Numbered from the stretch's first letter, positions 1 through 5,716 are shown. The stretch: DNA of 5,827 nt from Chloroflexota bacterium (GCA_030615705.1 JAUWYT010000119.1:1-5827); one strand, 5' to 3'. Program-made: numbers and translations. Notes: generated from the sequence alone by a model not told the origin.

Positions 1-193
1 GTGTCCTGAGCCCTTTGTCCCTGGGCCCTGTACTTGTCGCCCTTGGTCCTTTGGCACTGTACCGTACCCTGTACTGTCCGGTCCAGGACAGTGCGGTCCA
101 GTACGGTGCCCAAGCCCTTGGTCCTGTGGCCCAAGGACACAGGGGACAAAGGGTCCAGGACAAGTGCCAAAGGACCAGGGGCTTGTCGAAGGG
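1..193. repeat. Low-complexity tract of shuffled direct and inverted repeats
   Basis: The tract is built from recurring short words such as ggtcc, ggaca, gtac and caaggg on both strands. Exact direct repeats are GCCCTTGGTCCT at 39-50 and 114-125, and GGTCCAGGACA at 80-90 and 152-162. Exact inverted pairs are 44-57 with 164-177 (14 bp) and 11-21 with 143-153 (11 bp). A nested fold-back pairs 53-62 with 101-110 (one G-T wobble) around a hairpin pairing 73-79 with 86-92 over a 6-nt loop. Its inner boundary coincides with a GCTTGTCGAAGGG word at 181-193 that resembles the dispersed repeat at 4233-4251. It shows no regular unit-spacer pattern. It interrupts the homology of the MttB-like gene read on the minus strand. 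Confidence 0.8.
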
Positions 194-606
194 TGGGCCC
201 TCCCTGCTGGCACATCCCCCGGCTCGACCATCAGGTGTCCGCTCAAATCCTGGTTGGGCAGCGCGTGGGAGAGCTTCGCCAGGTTGTGGTGATCTTCCAT
301 AGTCGGCGCGCGCTTGCCAACGTCAGGGTCTACGAGAAACGGGGCGCCGAAGGCGGGGGCGAAGACCGGCTCGCCATCGCCAACGGTCACGTCCTTGTCG
401 GGATTTCGAGCATGGATGGTGAACTGCGCTGGGACGGTTTCCAGGGCGCCCATCACCTGCTCTTCGCTGAAGTAAACCCTGTGACCATCGGTCTTGAACC
501 CGCGTCCCTTAGAGACAGCAATTGCTTCGTCATCGGGGAACTCGACGCCGACGTTGGCCAGCAGCTTCATGCTGGTGTTGTGGATCTCTTCTATGTCAGT
601 GGGCAT
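1..606 (-). CDS. 5' part of a second MttB-family (trimethylamine methyltransferase-like) gene, running into repeat DNA
   Basis: Reading from ATG at 606 toward the left edge gives an unbroken frame with no stop in the window. Residues 1 to about 137 look like the N-terminus of MttB-superfamily (COG5598) corrinoid methyltransferases: an early helix with IHNTSMKLLANVGVEF, then YFSEEQVMGALETVP, an APAFGAPFLVD segment and GHLMVEPGDVP. From about 193 down to 1 the translation turns into repeat-derived low complexity (for example TVLDRTVLDRTV), unlike the family. The family is normally about 470-500 residues, so most of the barrel is missing or lies beyond the edge. The start is set by an in-frame TGA five codons upstream; no Shine-Dalgarno sequence is seen. 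It is co-oriented with the operon and differs clearly from the MttB-like protein at 2086-3576, so it is a paralogue, not a copy. It may be a pseudogene or a gene carrying an insertion; the missing 3' part would decide. Confidence 0.72.
   Translation of the reverse strand, partial: MPTDIEEIHNTSMKLLANVGVEFPDDEAIAVSKGRGFKTDGHRVYFSEEQVMGALETVPAQFTIHARNPDKDVTVGDGEPVFAPAFGAPFLVDPDVGKRAPTMEDHHNLAKLSHALPNQDLSGHLMVEPGDVPAGRAHPSTSPWSFGTCPGPFVPCVLGPQDQGLGHRTGPHCPGPDSTGYGTVPKDQGRQVQGPGTKGSGH
181..193. repeat. Partial copy of the CTGAGCYTGTCGAAG-type dispersed repeat
   Basis: The 13 bases GCTTGTCGAAGGG match the right part of the 19-bp element at 4233-4251 with one change (C to T). The copy lies exactly where MttB homology ends on the minus strand, so it may mark the junction of the inserted repeat tract. 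Confidence 0.6.
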
Positions 607-621
607 GTTTTGATCATTTCA

Positions 622-650
622 ACTATGGCATACCCTATCTGATTTGTCAA
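622..650 (-). promoter_or_regulatory. Candidate sigma70-type promoter for the second MttB-like gene
   Basis: On the minus strand a perfect TTGACA (645-650) is followed after 17 nt by CATAGT (622-627), four of six matches to TATAAT, with a TGC extended -10 directly upstream. Transcription would start near 615, only about 9 nt before the ATG at 606. This fits the lack of a Shine-Dalgarno sequence and would give a near-leaderless mRNA. A 13-bp palindrome, GATTTGTCAAATC (641-653), overlaps the -35 box and could be an operator half-site pair, which is speculative. The element suggests the second MttB gene was, at least originally, transcribed separately from the four genes upstream. Confidence 0.5.
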
Positions 651-691
651 ATCCCTAAGCAGGGCTGCTCCCCACCTCCACCCCACCGGGG

Positions 692-2089
692 TCAGCGCGC
701 CACCAACCGCGTCAGCTCGTGCACATCGTCCACGTCCTCGAAATGCCACACCATGTCTACCAGCGGCTCGATGCGGGCCTCCTCCAGCACGTGCCCCGCC
801 AGCCAGCGGAACTTCTCCTCCACGCGGCTTCTGTCCCATCCCTGGGGATACCTGATGCCGCCGTCCACGATTCCCGAAGCGAACTGCCGCCCGTCGTTCA
901 GTGTGATGGTCACAGCAGCGGCGTACTTGCCGCTGGGGTCCCCCACTGCCATACGTCGAGACAACTCGTTGAGTTCTTCTGATTCCACCAACTCGATCTT
1001 GTTAGCCAACGCCCGTACTCGTTCATCGTCGAAGCGGTGCTCCAACATCTGATCCGGGCCAATCTCGCCGTCGAGGAGAAACACCGCCAGCGGCCAGGCC
1101 AGGTTGAACTGTGCCTCTTCGGTAGTGGTCGGCAGCTTTGTCCCCAGCCGAACCGTCTCATGGAACCCTTCCACGCGGATGTGGACGATGTCGTCCACTC
1201 CGAAATCGTGCTGACGGAGCAGGCCACGCACAGCGTCCAGAGCGGGGTGCGTCCAGGCGCAGCAGGCGTACTCCTTAAAGACCACCCCGTCCACCATGAC
1301 GTAGTGCTGGCCGATGACTTCGGCGAGCCCCTCGGCCTGAGCTCGGGACGAAGGCTCAGTCGAGCCGTCGGCCACCCAGTCGCGGTAGCGCTCGAAGCCG
1401 AGGATGCTGGGGATGCCGGTGAACCCGCGCTGGGCAAGCTGGGCGGAGACGATGCCGTTCATCGCCCCCCAGCCGATGCCATGCTTGACCATCGCTGGGT
1501 GATCAATGTCCCGCATCATCGGCAGATTGGGGGCGTGGTACTCGGCGATGCCCAGGGCGTGCTTGATCTGCTCCTGCGGCAGGCGCAGCAGATGGCAGGC
1601 CACAGCGGCGCAAGCTACCGAGCCCCACGAGCCGCACGCCTGGTAGATGGCATGGTGGTCATGCCACATGCGGGCGGTGCGATGCGCCACCTCGTAGCCA
1701 ACGACCATGGCCGTCATCATCTGGGAGCCGCCCAACCCCAGCTTCTCAGCCAGGGCCAGCGCCGTAGGGAAGAGTTGCGCGCCAGGATGCCCCTTCGTGT
1801 ACAGGGCGCAATCGTCAATGTCCAGGCCGTTGGCCGCATAGCCGTTGGCGAAGGCGGCGCCAATGGCCGAGGCCCGCTTGCCATGCAACAGGATGGTGGC
1901 TTCGTCACCCGGCCAGGTTTCGACGGCGTGGTCGGTTGTGAGGCAACTGATGGGGGTCAGCGTGCCAACCAGCGTGGCCCCCAGGATGTCCAGCAGGGCC
2001 ATGCGGGCCTTGCGTTGCACTTCAGCAGGGAGCGCGTCCCACGCGGCGTCAGCGATGAATTGAGCAACTAGATCGTTTCCGCCCTTCAC
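692..2089 (-). CDS. MmgE/PrpD family protein (unknown substrate)
   Basis: A 465-residue protein of the usual family length. Family hallmarks appear in order: LLDILGATLVGT (about 32-43), NGLDIDDCALYTKGHPGAQLFP with D92/D93 and H101 (about 87-108), the all-helical stretch GYEVAHR...WGSVACAAVACHLL (131-168), VKHGIGWGAMNG with K202 (201-212), FKEYACCAWTHPALDA with H281 (271-286), and NLAWPLAVFLLDG (329-341). These Asp, His, Lys and His positions match by pattern the active-site region of the fold, known from cis-aconitate decarboxylase and 2-methylcitrate dehydratase. The fold also includes an epimerase, so the reaction cannot be named. No signal peptide or membrane segment is seen, so it is probably cytosolic. 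The GTG start overlaps the upstream gene's TGA in a GTGA junction and is preceded by a purine-rich AGGGGAG, implying translational coupling. The context suggests it acts on the carbon skeleton of the methylated amine or its demethylated product (inference). Confidence 0.9.
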   Translation of the reverse strand: MKGGNDLVAQFIADAAWDALPAEVQRKARMALLDILGATLVGTLTPISCLTTDHAVETWPGDEATILLHGKRASAIGAAFANGYAANGLDIDDCALYTKGHPGAQLFPTALALAEKLGLGGSQMMTAMVVGYEVAHRTARMWHDHHAIYQACGSWGSVACAAVACHLLRLPQEQIKHALGIAEYHAPNLPMMRDIDHPAMVKHGIGWGAMNGIVSAQLAQRGFTGIPSILGFERYRDWVADGSTEPSSRAQAEGLAEVIGQHYVMVDGVVFKEYACCAWTHPALDAVRGLLRQHDFGVDDIVHIRVEGFHETVRLGTKLPTTTEEAQFNLAWPLAVFLLDGEIGPDQMLEHRFDDERVRALANKIELVESEELNELSRRMAVGDPSGKYAAAVTITLNDGRQFASGIVDGGIRYPQGWDRSRVEEKFRWLAGHVLEEARIEPLVDMVWHFEDVDDVHELTRLVAR

Positions 2090-3576
2090 CGCTCCCCTGC
2101 CTTGCTTCTATGACGCTCGTCGGCGTGAGCGACGAGCTCCTTCAGGCTGGCTTCCACCTCTGCGGAGATGGGCAGCGGCTGGTGATGTTCGAGGATGTCC
2201 TTCACCTTGGCCCGCACTCGCTCGGCCATCGTCTTGCCGCCGCTGGCCTCCCACCCCCGGCGCTGCTGCCGGTCCATCAGGGTCGGGAACCATAGCTCCA
2301 TCCTGAAGTGCTGGCGCGTGTGCTCCTGGGTCAGGTAATGGCCGCCAGGCCCCACCTGCTCGATGACGTCCACCGCCAGCGTCTCGGGGGTGACCGTGAT
2401 GCCCCCCAGGATGTGCTTGGCCATGCCGATGACCTCGTTGGACATCACCAGCATGTCGAAGGAGCCCAGCAGGCCCGATTCCAGATAACCGACATCGTGG
2501 ATCAGATTGGCGCCCGATAGCGCAGCGATGGTCACGGACATGGCCGCTTCGATGGCCGCCTGCTGGTCGAGGACTTTGGCGTCGGAGCAGCCAGCGGTGG
2601 AGAACATGGGCAGCCGCAGCCACTTGGCGACATCGGTCATGGCCGCGCTGAGCAGCACCATCTCCGGCGCGCCGTAGGACAGGATGGACGTGGCCATGTC
2701 TATGGCGGACTGCACTCCGCCGATGATGACCGCCGCGCCCCTGCGCTTGAGCTGGGCCAGCACCACGCCCACCAGACATTCGGCCAGGCACTGCACCATG
2801 CCGCCGGCCAGCGTCACCGGCGCCGTAGCTCCGCACATTGTGCAAGGCGTGTAAATGGCGGGTATGCCCGTCTCCGCCGCGTACAGGATCTTCTCCACGG
2901 CTTCGATGGAGTTGCTCAGAGGGGAACTGGGCTCGATGTAGACGACGAAGAGGGGCGCTTTGGCGAACTCCTCCGGCCCGCCCAGCACCTCGCAGGCCAT
3001 CCGGTACTGGTCGGCCAGCCCCTCCTTGTCCACAGCGGTGATGACGAGCGGTTTAGAGGTGCCCTGCAGCATGGCCAGGAACTGGTGGCGATCATATGTG
3101 TGCACAGGAACGCCAGAGGTCAGGCCCAGCGACATATGGAAGTCAATGTGGGGGAGGGCGTCGCTGATCCTGGCCGCGTTGTAGACGTCCTCATAGGTGT
3201 ACTTGCGCACCTCGCCGGTGTAGGGGTCTATGAGGGCGGGACAATCGGAGCCGGTGCCGAAGTAGATTTTGTCCTTCTCCAGGATGACGCGCTGGCGGCG
3301 GTCCCGCCCGGCGACGACGATCCGCTCCGGCGCGGTGCTCAGCGCCTCTTTGACCAGCCAGGACGGGATGCGCACTAAAGCGTCTGCTGAGCTTGCCGAA
3401 GCATCATCACTGACCAGGCAGCCGGCATCGCGCAGCAGAGCCAGCCCCTCCTCTCCATAAACCCGCGTCCCCACCCGCTCCAGGACATTGAGGGCGGAGT
3501 GGAAGATCTCCTCGATTTGATCATCGGACAGCACGCGAAATTGCGTGGTGGCGTTCACCTGATAATTTGCTCTCAC
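2086..3576 (-). CDS. MttB-superfamily (COG5598) methylamine:corrinoid methyltransferase, non-pyrrolysine type
   Basis: A 496-residue protein from GTG at 3576, a normal length for the family. It should move a methyl group from a tertiary or quaternary amine to the Co(I) corrinoid protein encoded two genes upstream. Supporting segments are LSDDQIEEIFHSALNVLERVG (16-36), YFGTGSDCPALID (105-117), the stretch around PCTMCGATAPVTLAGG (244-259), LPMFSTAGCSDAKVLDQQA (322-340), NLIHDVGYLESGLLGSFDM (357-375), and the conserved C-terminal GPGGHYLTQEHTRQHFRMELW (409-429) followed by PTLMDR. There is no in-frame TAG, so it is not a pyrrolysine enzyme like archaeal MttB. It belongs with the homologues that use substrates such as glycine betaine, proline betaine or carnitine; the actual substrate is unknown. 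The start was chosen because AGGAGG lies 8 nt upstream. An open frame continues 44 codons further but only translates the upstream repeat. A degenerate dispersed repeat encodes an apparent loop insertion near residues 59-65. Confidence 0.9.
   Translation of the reverse strand: MRANYQVNATTQFRVLSDDQIEEIFHSALNVLERVGTRVYGEEGLALLRDAGCLVSDDASASSADALVRIPSWLVKEALSTAPERIVVAGRDRRQRVILEKDKIYFGTGSDCPALIDPYTGEVRKYTYEDVYNAARISDALPHIDFHMSLGLTSGVPVHTYDRHQFLAMLQGTSKPLVITAVDKEGLADQYRMACEVLGGPEEFAKAPLFVVYIEPSSPLSNSIEAVEKILYAAETGIPAIYTPCTMCGATAPVTLAGGMVQCLAECLVGVVLAQLKRRGAAVIIGGVQSAIDMATSILSYGAPEMVLLSAAMTDVAKWLRLPMFSTAGCSDAKVLDQQAAIEAAMSVTIAALSGANLIHDVGYLESGLLGSFDMLVMSNEVIGMAKHILGGITVTPETLAVDVIEQVGPGGHYLTQEHTRQHFRMELWFPTLMDRQQRRGWEASGGKTMAERVRAKVKDILEHHQPLPISAEVEASLKELVAHADERHRSKAGER
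3387..3401. repeat. Degenerate copy of the dispersed repeat inside the MttB-like gene
   Basis: CTGAGCTTGCCGAAG matches the corresponding 15 bases of the element at 4233-4251 (4235-4249) at 13 positions; both differences are C/T transitions. It lies in frame within the coding sequence, at DASASSADA (about residues 58-66), where I would expect a short turn before the VRIPSWLVKEAL segment. It looks like an old insertion tolerated in a surface loop. Confidence 0.5.
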
Positions 3577-3584
3577 GCGATTGT

Positions 3585-3590
3585 CCTCCT
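3585..3590 (-). promoter_or_regulatory. Shine-Dalgarno AGGAGG that fixes the MttB-like start
   Basis: AGGAGG on the minus strand lies 8 nt before GTG at 3576. It directly abuts the palindromic repeat that starts at 3591. It decides against the longer upstream start at 3708, which would lie inside the preceding gene. Confidence 0.8.
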
Positions 3591-3651
3591 GTAGGGGCAA
3601 CCCTCGCGGTTGCCCATGCCTGGAGAGGGCGACCGCAAGGGTCGCCCCTAC
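3591..3651. repeat. Paired 25-bp palindromic repeat, arms inverted
   Basis: Arms at 3591-3615 and 3627-3651 are inverted copies, 22 of 25 matching, separated by 11 nt. Each arm is itself a hairpin with an 8-bp stem and 5-nt loop: GGGCAACC/GGTTGCCC (3595-3602 with 3608-3615) and GGGCGACC/GGTCGCCC (3627-3634 with 3640-3647). Two of the three differences form one compensated base pair (A-T versus G-C) and the third is in the loop. No T-run follows, so it is not a typical terminator. The right arm supplies the stop codon of the homocysteine methyltransferase gene (TAG, 3648-3650), and the left arm ends against the next gene's ribosome binding site. Confidence 0.85.
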
Positions 3652-4550
3652 CCTATTCTCAGGGCCGCAGCGATGGCCGCGATGTCGGCGGGCGAGGAGC
3701 CGCAACAAACACCGACGATGCAGGCTCCCATCTCCACGTAGCGGCGGGCCAACTCGGCCATCCTCTCCGGCGTGGCATCGTAAACGACCTGGCGCTTGAC
3801 CATGCGCGGCACGCCAGCGTTGGGTTTGGCGATCAGGTAAGCGTCGGGCGCGGCCTCGCGCATCTGCGGCAGGATGTCCAGCACCTCCTCGGGCGCGTGG
3901 CCGCAGTTAGCGCCTATGGCCGGCACCTCCAATGCTACCATTGTCCGGGCCGCCTGCGCCGGGCTGACCCCCATGCTGGTGCGGCCGTGGGCGTCGAAGC
4001 TGAAGGTGCAGAAGACGGGCAGGTCGCATCTCTGCCGCACCCCCTCGACGGCGGCCTTCGCTTCGTTGAGGTCGCTCATGGTCTCGATGTAGATGCAATC
4101 CACGCCCCCCGCTGCCAGCGCCTGGGCCTGCTCGGCGAACAGCTCAACGGCGGCCTCGTAGGTCAGCGGGCCGAGGGGAACCATCATGTCGCCCGTAGGG
4201 CCGATGTCGCCGGCAACGTAAACCTCGCCCTGCCCTGAGCCTGTCGAAGGGTCGCCTGCCACCTGGCGGGCCAGCTCGGCGGCGCGGCGGTTGATCTCCC
4301 CCGCCTGGACGTCGAGCCCTGCGGCCTTCAGCCGCGCCCGCGTGCCGCCGAAGGTGGTGGTGAGGATGATCTGGGAGCCCGCCTCCACGTAGGCGCGGTG
4401 CAATCGCATGATCTCCTCGGGCCGCTCCAGTATCCACGCCTCGCCCGGCGTCCCCGTGGGCAGCCCGGCCGCCTGCAGCATGGTGCCCGTCGCCCCGTCG
4501 GCGATCAGAACCTCGCCCGAGGCCAATCGTTGCAGGATTTGCGCTCGCAT
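3648..4550 (-). CDS. Stand-alone homocysteine S-methyltransferase (MetH N-terminal-type domain)
   Basis: A 300-residue protein covering a single homocysteine S-methyltransferase (Pfam Hcy-binding, PF02574) barrel, expected to methylate homocysteine to methionine in the cytosol. Visible landmarks are LIADGATGTMLQAAGL (15-30), LTTTFGG (63-69), AGDIGPTGD (113-121), IETMSD (155-160), FCTFSFD (180-186), and the three zinc-binding cysteines in GANCG (C216) and GVCCGS (C282, C283). It lacks the folate, B12 and reactivation modules of full MetH. It lies 15 nt after the corrinoid-protein gene, with GGGAGAGG just before its ATG. It is therefore the likely methyl acceptor enzyme for that corrinoid carrier (inference). 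Residues 101-107 (PSTGSGQ) are encoded by a dispersed repeat inserted in frame. The stop codon lies within the palindromic repeat at 3591-3651. Use of S-methylmethionine or another free methyl donor cannot be excluded from sequence alone. Confidence 0.9.
   Translation of the reverse strand: MRAQILQRLASGEVLIADGATGTMLQAAGLPTGTPGEAWILERPEEIMRLHRAYVEAGSQIILTTTFGGTRARLKAAGLDVQAGEINRRAAELARQVAGDPSTGSGQGEVYVAGDIGPTGDMMVPLGPLTYEAAVELFAEQAQALAAGGVDCIYIETMSDLNEAKAAVEGVRQRCDLPVFCTFSFDAHGRTSMGVSPAQAARTMVALEVPAIGANCGHAPEEVLDILPQMREAAPDAYLIAKPNAGVPRMVKRQVVYDATPERMAELARRYVEMGACIVGVCCGSSPADIAAIAAALRIG
4233..4251. repeat. Dispersed 19-bp repeat inserted in frame in the homocysteine methyltransferase gene
   Basis: CCCTGAGCCTGTCGAAGGG, an imperfect palindrome, encodes PSTGSG on the minus strand, between the helix ending AELARQVAG and the strand EVYVAGD. 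Related copies lie at 3387-3401 and 181-193. From general knowledge, this sequence type is a widespread extragenic repeat in environmental bacteria; here it sits inside a gene without breaking it. Confidence 0.75.
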
Positions 4551-4565
4551 CGTTCCTCTCCCTTT

Positions 4566-5216
4566 CTACGCCTGCACCAGCCCTTTGACCACTTCGACCG
4601 CCTCAGTGGCGTTTTCGGCGTAGGCATCGGCTCCGATCTCCTTGGCCCACTCGGGGCTGGCGGGCACGCCGCCGATGATGACCTTGAGTTGATCGCGCAA
4701 GCCAGCTTCTTTGAGAGTCAGGATCACGGCTTCCTGATTGAGCATGGTCGTCGTGAGCAGCGCCGAGAGGCCCACCACGTCGGCGTTCACCTCGCGCACG
4801 GCATTAACGAACTGCTGCGGGGATACGTCCACGCCCAGGTCGTGCACCTCGAAGCCGTTGGCAGCCAGCATGGTGGCCACCAGCGTCTTGCCGATCTCGT
4901 GGATGTCCCCCTGCACGGTGCCGATGACCACTTTGCCCAGCGTCTGGAGATGCTGTTTGCGCTTCATCATCTCCGGTTCCAGGACAGCGATGGCCTCTTG
5001 CATTGCCTTGCTGCTCATCATCAGGTCGGGGATGAACAGTTCGCCTCTGGCGAAGCCCTCGCCGACGACGTCCATGCCTGGCTTGAAGCCTTGCTCGATC
5101 GCTGCCAGTGGATCAATGCCTGCGTGCAACGCTTCGTTGGCTAGCTCGCGCGCCTTGTCGGGCAAGCCAGCGATGACGGCCTTGGTCATCTCCTCGAATA
5201 GCCTTTCATTCGCCAT
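4566..5216 (-). CDS. Corrinoid (B12)-binding methyl-carrier protein, MtbC/MttC/MtgC type
   Basis: A 216-residue two-domain protein of normal length for cognate corrinoid proteins of methylamine methyltransferases. Residues about 5-85 form the helical cap domain (B12-binding 2), with GFKPGMDVVGEGFARGELFIPDL typical of the domain. Residues about 94-213 form the Rossmann-like B12 domain, with DIHEIG (104-109; H106 is the expected lower axial cobalt ligand), SALLTTTM (151-158), and IGGVPAS followed by GADAYAENATEAV. It would carry the methyl group between the MttB-like donor enzyme and the homocysteine methyltransferase. It is the first gene of the minus-strand cluster. The ATG at 5216 has an excellent AAGGAGG 7 nt upstream, and the stop lies 15 nt before the next start. 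Its closest partner in the cluster is presumably the intact MttB-like protein, though it could serve both paralogues. Confidence 0.95.
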   Translation of the reverse strand: MANERLFEEMTKAVIAGLPDKARELANEALHAGIDPLAAIEQGFKPGMDVVGEGFARGELFIPDLMMSSKAMQEAIAVLEPEMMKRKQHLQTLGKVVIGTVQGDIHEIGKTLVATMLAANGFEVHDLGVDVSPQQFVNAVREVNADVVGLSALLTTTMLNQEAVILTLKEAGLRDQLKVIIGGVPASPEWAKEIGADAYAENATEAVEVVKGLVQA

Positions 5217-5347
5217 GTGGCATCCTCCTTATTACTGCTTGATGGTAAGCGTTCAGCGCCCACCTCCCCGAGAGCTTCAGAGGCGTATCAACCAGGGGCT
5301 TTGGAGCTTTTTGGACAACTCTTTGCTCAAACCAAGATGGCCCAGAG
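5217..5347. other. Intergenic region between the operon and the insertion sequence
   Basis: Apart from the operon's first ribosome binding site (AAGGAGG, 5224-5230 on the minus strand), I see nothing firm here. A minus-strand promoter for the operon should lie here or further right, but no convincing -35/-10 pair was found. The insertion sequence begins at about 5348, so it may have displaced or separated the native upstream control region. Confidence 0.5.
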
Positions 5348-5373
5348 TGATCTTCCCCCGAAAAAGTGGACAC
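5348..5373 (+). repeat. Putative left inverted repeat of the IS3-family element
   Basis: The stretch starts TGATCTTCCCCCG and continues into GAAAAAGTGGACAC. TGA-starting termini containing an AAAAGTGGACA core are common in this family. It lies 46 nt upstream of orfA. Without the right end the exact limits cannot be fixed. Confidence 0.6.
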
Positions 5374-5391
5374 GAAGATAAGCAAGATTCG

Positions 5392-5400
5392 TGGTATAAT
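5392..5400 (+). promoter_or_regulatory. Extended -10 promoter of the transposase genes
   Basis: TGGTATAAT is a perfect TATAAT (5395-5400) preceded by an extended -10 TGG. No good -35 box lies 16-18 nt upstream. The TGGACA in the inverted repeat (5367-5372) is 22 nt away, too far for a standard spacer, so the extended -10 probably carries the promoter. Confidence 0.55.
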
Positions 5401-5419
5401 ACTCTTTCGGAGGGAAACG

Positions 5420-5716
5420 ATGGAAAAGTCCAGAAGGTCGTATACTCGAGAATTCAAGCTTGAAGCACTTCGGCTGCTAGAAACAAGTGGCAAAAGCGCT
5501 GCCGAGATCGAACGTGACCTGGGCATCGGCAAAAGTTGTCTTTTCCGATGGAAACAGAAGTCCTCAATGGATGGCGAACAGGGCTTTCCCGGCCATGGTC
5601 GTCTCACGCCCGAGCAAGAGCGCATCCGGCAATTGGAGCGGGACAACGACATCCTGCGCCAGGAGCGGGATATCCTAAAAAAAGCAGTCGCCATCTTCTC
5701 GCAACCAAGCAAATGA
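5420..5716 (+). CDS. IS3-family transposase OrfA (helix-turn-helix subunit)
   Basis: A 98-residue protein. Residues about 7-48 hold the Tnp_1 type helix-turn-helix: YTREFKLEALRLL, SAAEIERDLGIGKSCLFRWK. Residues about 62-93 form a leucine-zipper-like coiled coil with L72, L79, L86 and F93 at heptad spacing. It binds the element's ends and multimerises with OrfAB. ATG at 5420 is preferred over the in-frame ATG at 5366 because GGAGGG (5409-5414) precedes it at 5 nt and because the promoter's -10 box at 5395-5400 lies downstream of 5366. An A_AAA_AAA heptamer at 5677-5683, read as CTA AAA AAA, would allow the -1 shift into OrfB. It is complete in the window and on the opposite strand to the operon. 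Confidence 0.92.
   Translation: MEKSRRSYTREFKLEALRLLETSGKSAAEIERDLGIGKSCLFRWKQKSSMDGEQGFPGHGRLTPEQERIRQLERDNDILRQERDILKKAVAIFSQPSK
5677..5683 (+). promoter_or_regulatory. A7 programmed -1 frameshift site of the IS3 element
   Basis: Seven A residues fit the X XXY YYZ slippery form in the OrfA frame. After a -1 shift the frame reads on without a stop through SSRHLLATKQ into the OrfB start at 5713, so a fused OrfAB transposase can form, as is established for this family. Confidence 0.75.

Noticed and set aside
1..193. CRISPR array
   Set aside because: There is no constant repeat length or unique spacers. Repeated words are 11-14 bp, irregularly spaced and occur in both orientations.
34..642. 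Long plus-strand open frame across the left region
   Set aside because: It is the antisense of the MttB-like fragment, whose minus-strand translation shows clear family motifs. The plus-strand product shows none.
658..691. Terminator after the MmgE/PrpD gene
   Set aside because: Only very short stems (AGCAG/CTGCT with a 2-nt loop, CCCC/GGGG) and no T-run on the minus strand.
2108..2845. Minus-strand 245-codon frame rich in Gly, Arg and His
   Set aside because: It is a shifted frame inside the MttB-like gene with the composition of a GC-rich shadow frame.
2086..3576. Pyrrolysine-containing MttB
   Set aside because: The frame is continuous with no internal TAG, so amber read-through is not needed.
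3577..3708. A 44-codon N-terminal extension of the MttB-like protein (start at 3708)
   Set aside because: It translates the palindromic repeat (GATLAVALSRHGQPRG-like peptide) and overlaps the preceding gene. The AGGAGG at 3585-3590 clearly serves GTG at 3576.
5308..5325. Plus-strand terminator (GGCTTTGGAGCTTTTT)
   Set aside because: The possible stem is only about 4 bp with a wobble, and no plus-strand gene lies upstream to terminate.
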